From assembly GCA_947486185.1 (NCBI GenBank), contig CANKTH010000027.1:1-47888 (forward strand): a DNA stretch of 47,888 nt, given 5' to 3'. The notes under the pieces were generated by a model, which did no database searches, had not been told where the DNA came from, and was given only the letters and a program-made list of their open reading frames with translations. This stretch comes from Deltaproteobacteria bacterium. GTDB lineage: Bacteria > Myxococcota_A > UBA796 > SXON01. How positions within the stretch are numbered: the first letter of the stretch is position 1; every line of letters begins with the position of its first letter. The position numbers and the translations under genes are program-made. Positions 47,250 through 47,888 of the stretch are shown here, in pieces.

Positions 47250-47888
47250 ATGTTGTTCTCTGCGCTGCTGTTCGTGAGCCCGCTGCTGGCCCCGGCCTAC
47301 GCCGCCGACGATGAGGAGTACGACGAAGACGTCGGGTCCGGAAAGAAGAAGAAGGAACCGGATGGCAAAGGCCAGATCCGGGAGATTGTACGTGGATTTT
47401 ATGCCAGATCCGCGGTCGGAGCGGCCTCCTACCTCACCGCCCCGCGCGACCCCGGCCTCGGCGCGTCCTACCTCTCCGCGGGCACCTACCTCGGCTTGAG
47501 CCTGGGCCAGGATTTCGTGGATCAGGAGCGGATGTCGATGGCGTGGGAGCTCACGCTGGGCCAAGGCGTTCACAACGGCCTGTCGCCTGATCTGCGCAGC
47601 GGCGAGCTGGAAGCCCCCGTGTGGGACGCGATGGAGGGCGATCTCCGCACCTATTCGGCGGTTGCCACCTACGAGTACTCCTACTATCCGCTGCGCCGGC
47701 TGGGCATCGGCGCGCGGGTCGGCGGCGGCGTAGCCTTGAGCCCGCTCCTGGTTGATCCCGAGGTCTACACCGAAGACATCATCCCCGACCCGACCTACGC
47801 CACCGCCACCCACAACACCCCCCTGTTCCTCGCCCAGGGTGGCCTGACCTTCGAGTACTACACGAAGCTCAATCACTTTTCGGTCGGC
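47250..47888 (+). CDS. Secreted, probably outer-membrane protein (cut by window edge)
   Basis: An open frame of 213 codons starts at the ATG at 47250 and runs off the right edge. The N-terminus [18 protein letters not shown] is a signal peptide, then an acidic and Lys-rich segment (about 20-42). The rest alternates hydrophobic and polar residues ([40 protein letters not shown]), as in outer-membrane beta-barrels. [20 protein letters not shown] near the start is reminiscent of CglE-like gliding motility proteins, but I cannot confirm it. It is divergent from guaB, with 105 bases between. Confidence 0.6.
   Translation, partial: MLFSALLFVSPLLAPAYAADDEEYDEDVGSGKKKKEPDGKGQIREIVRGFYARSAVGAASYLTAPRDPGLGASYLSAGTYLGLSLGQDFVDQERMSMAWELTLGQGVHNGLSPDLRSGELEAPVWDAMEGDLRTYSAVATYEYSYYPLRRLGIGARVGGGVALSPLLVDPEVYTEDIIPDPTYATATHNTPLFLAQGGLTFEYYTKLNHFSVG

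Overview
This is a gene-dense, very GC-rich window from a Gram-negative bacterium. Deltaproteobacterial or Myxococcota-like ancestry fits best. The clues are a complete type IV pilus PilM-N-O-P-Q set, an AgmX/PglI-type protein, a Gld-type ABC exporter with GldG and DUF4340 partners, HEAT and degenerate HD-GYP scaffolds, a DUF4388 multidomain regulator, and many TPR lipoproteins. That lineage call is inference from gene content; no rRNA is present.

Layout. 1-211: 5' end of a divergent membrane-protein gene cut by the window edge. 378-8964: one long operon on the plus strand, with almost every junction a 4-base ATGA/GTGA-type overlap. It holds pilM, pilN, pilO, pilP and pilQ, then aroK and aroB, a lipoprotein, a TPR protein and aroQ (type II dehydroquinase). 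9063-13001: accB, accC and a large TPR protein. 13062-14138: a bacterial pentameric ligand-gated ion channel, convergent with a CPBP intramembrane protease. 14944-19456 (minus): larE, a SAM hydroxide adenosyltransferase, a degenerate HD-GYP-like protein and a HEAT-repeat protein. 19590-23156 (plus): a multidomain pseudo-receiver protein, a redoxin and a zinc-ribbon/AgmX-type protein. 23210-24195 (minus): rimI and a SurA-N-like periplasmic protein. 24310-31453: gldA, gldF, gldG, DUF4340, a multihaem cytochrome gene with an in-frame TGA, and tsaD, all joined by 4-base overlaps. 31481-38094: rsmA, a PP2C phosphatase, an M23 peptidase, secA and a TPR lipoprotein. 38239-44981: the classic rpsB-tsf-pyrH-frr-uppS-cdsA-rseP run followed by tsaB. 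44978-47888: a VC0807-like membrane protein, guaB (minus) and the start of a secreted, probably outer-membrane protein.

The most notable finding is at 28896-30479. The reading frame runs from a lipoprotein signal through a metallophosphatase-like domain to four CxxCH haem sites, and is interrupted only by one TGA at 29046-29048. That TGA falls where the second Cys of a CGC motif would be expected. It is followed by a 7-bp hairpin with a GGUCU loop, and GGTCTG begins 19 nt after the TGA, the same spacing I recall for the E. coli fdhF SECIS element. I interpret it as a candidate selenoprotein: a Sec-containing 5'-nucleotidase-like/multihaem cytochrome c lipoprotein.

Other points of interest are the ligand-gated ion channel, a three-PDZ RseP, a cluster of catalytically dead signalling domains, and a pseudoknot-capable leader upstream of rpsB. 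No tRNA, rRNA, insertion sequence or CRISPR array was seen, and no stretch longer than about 170 bases lacks a gene.
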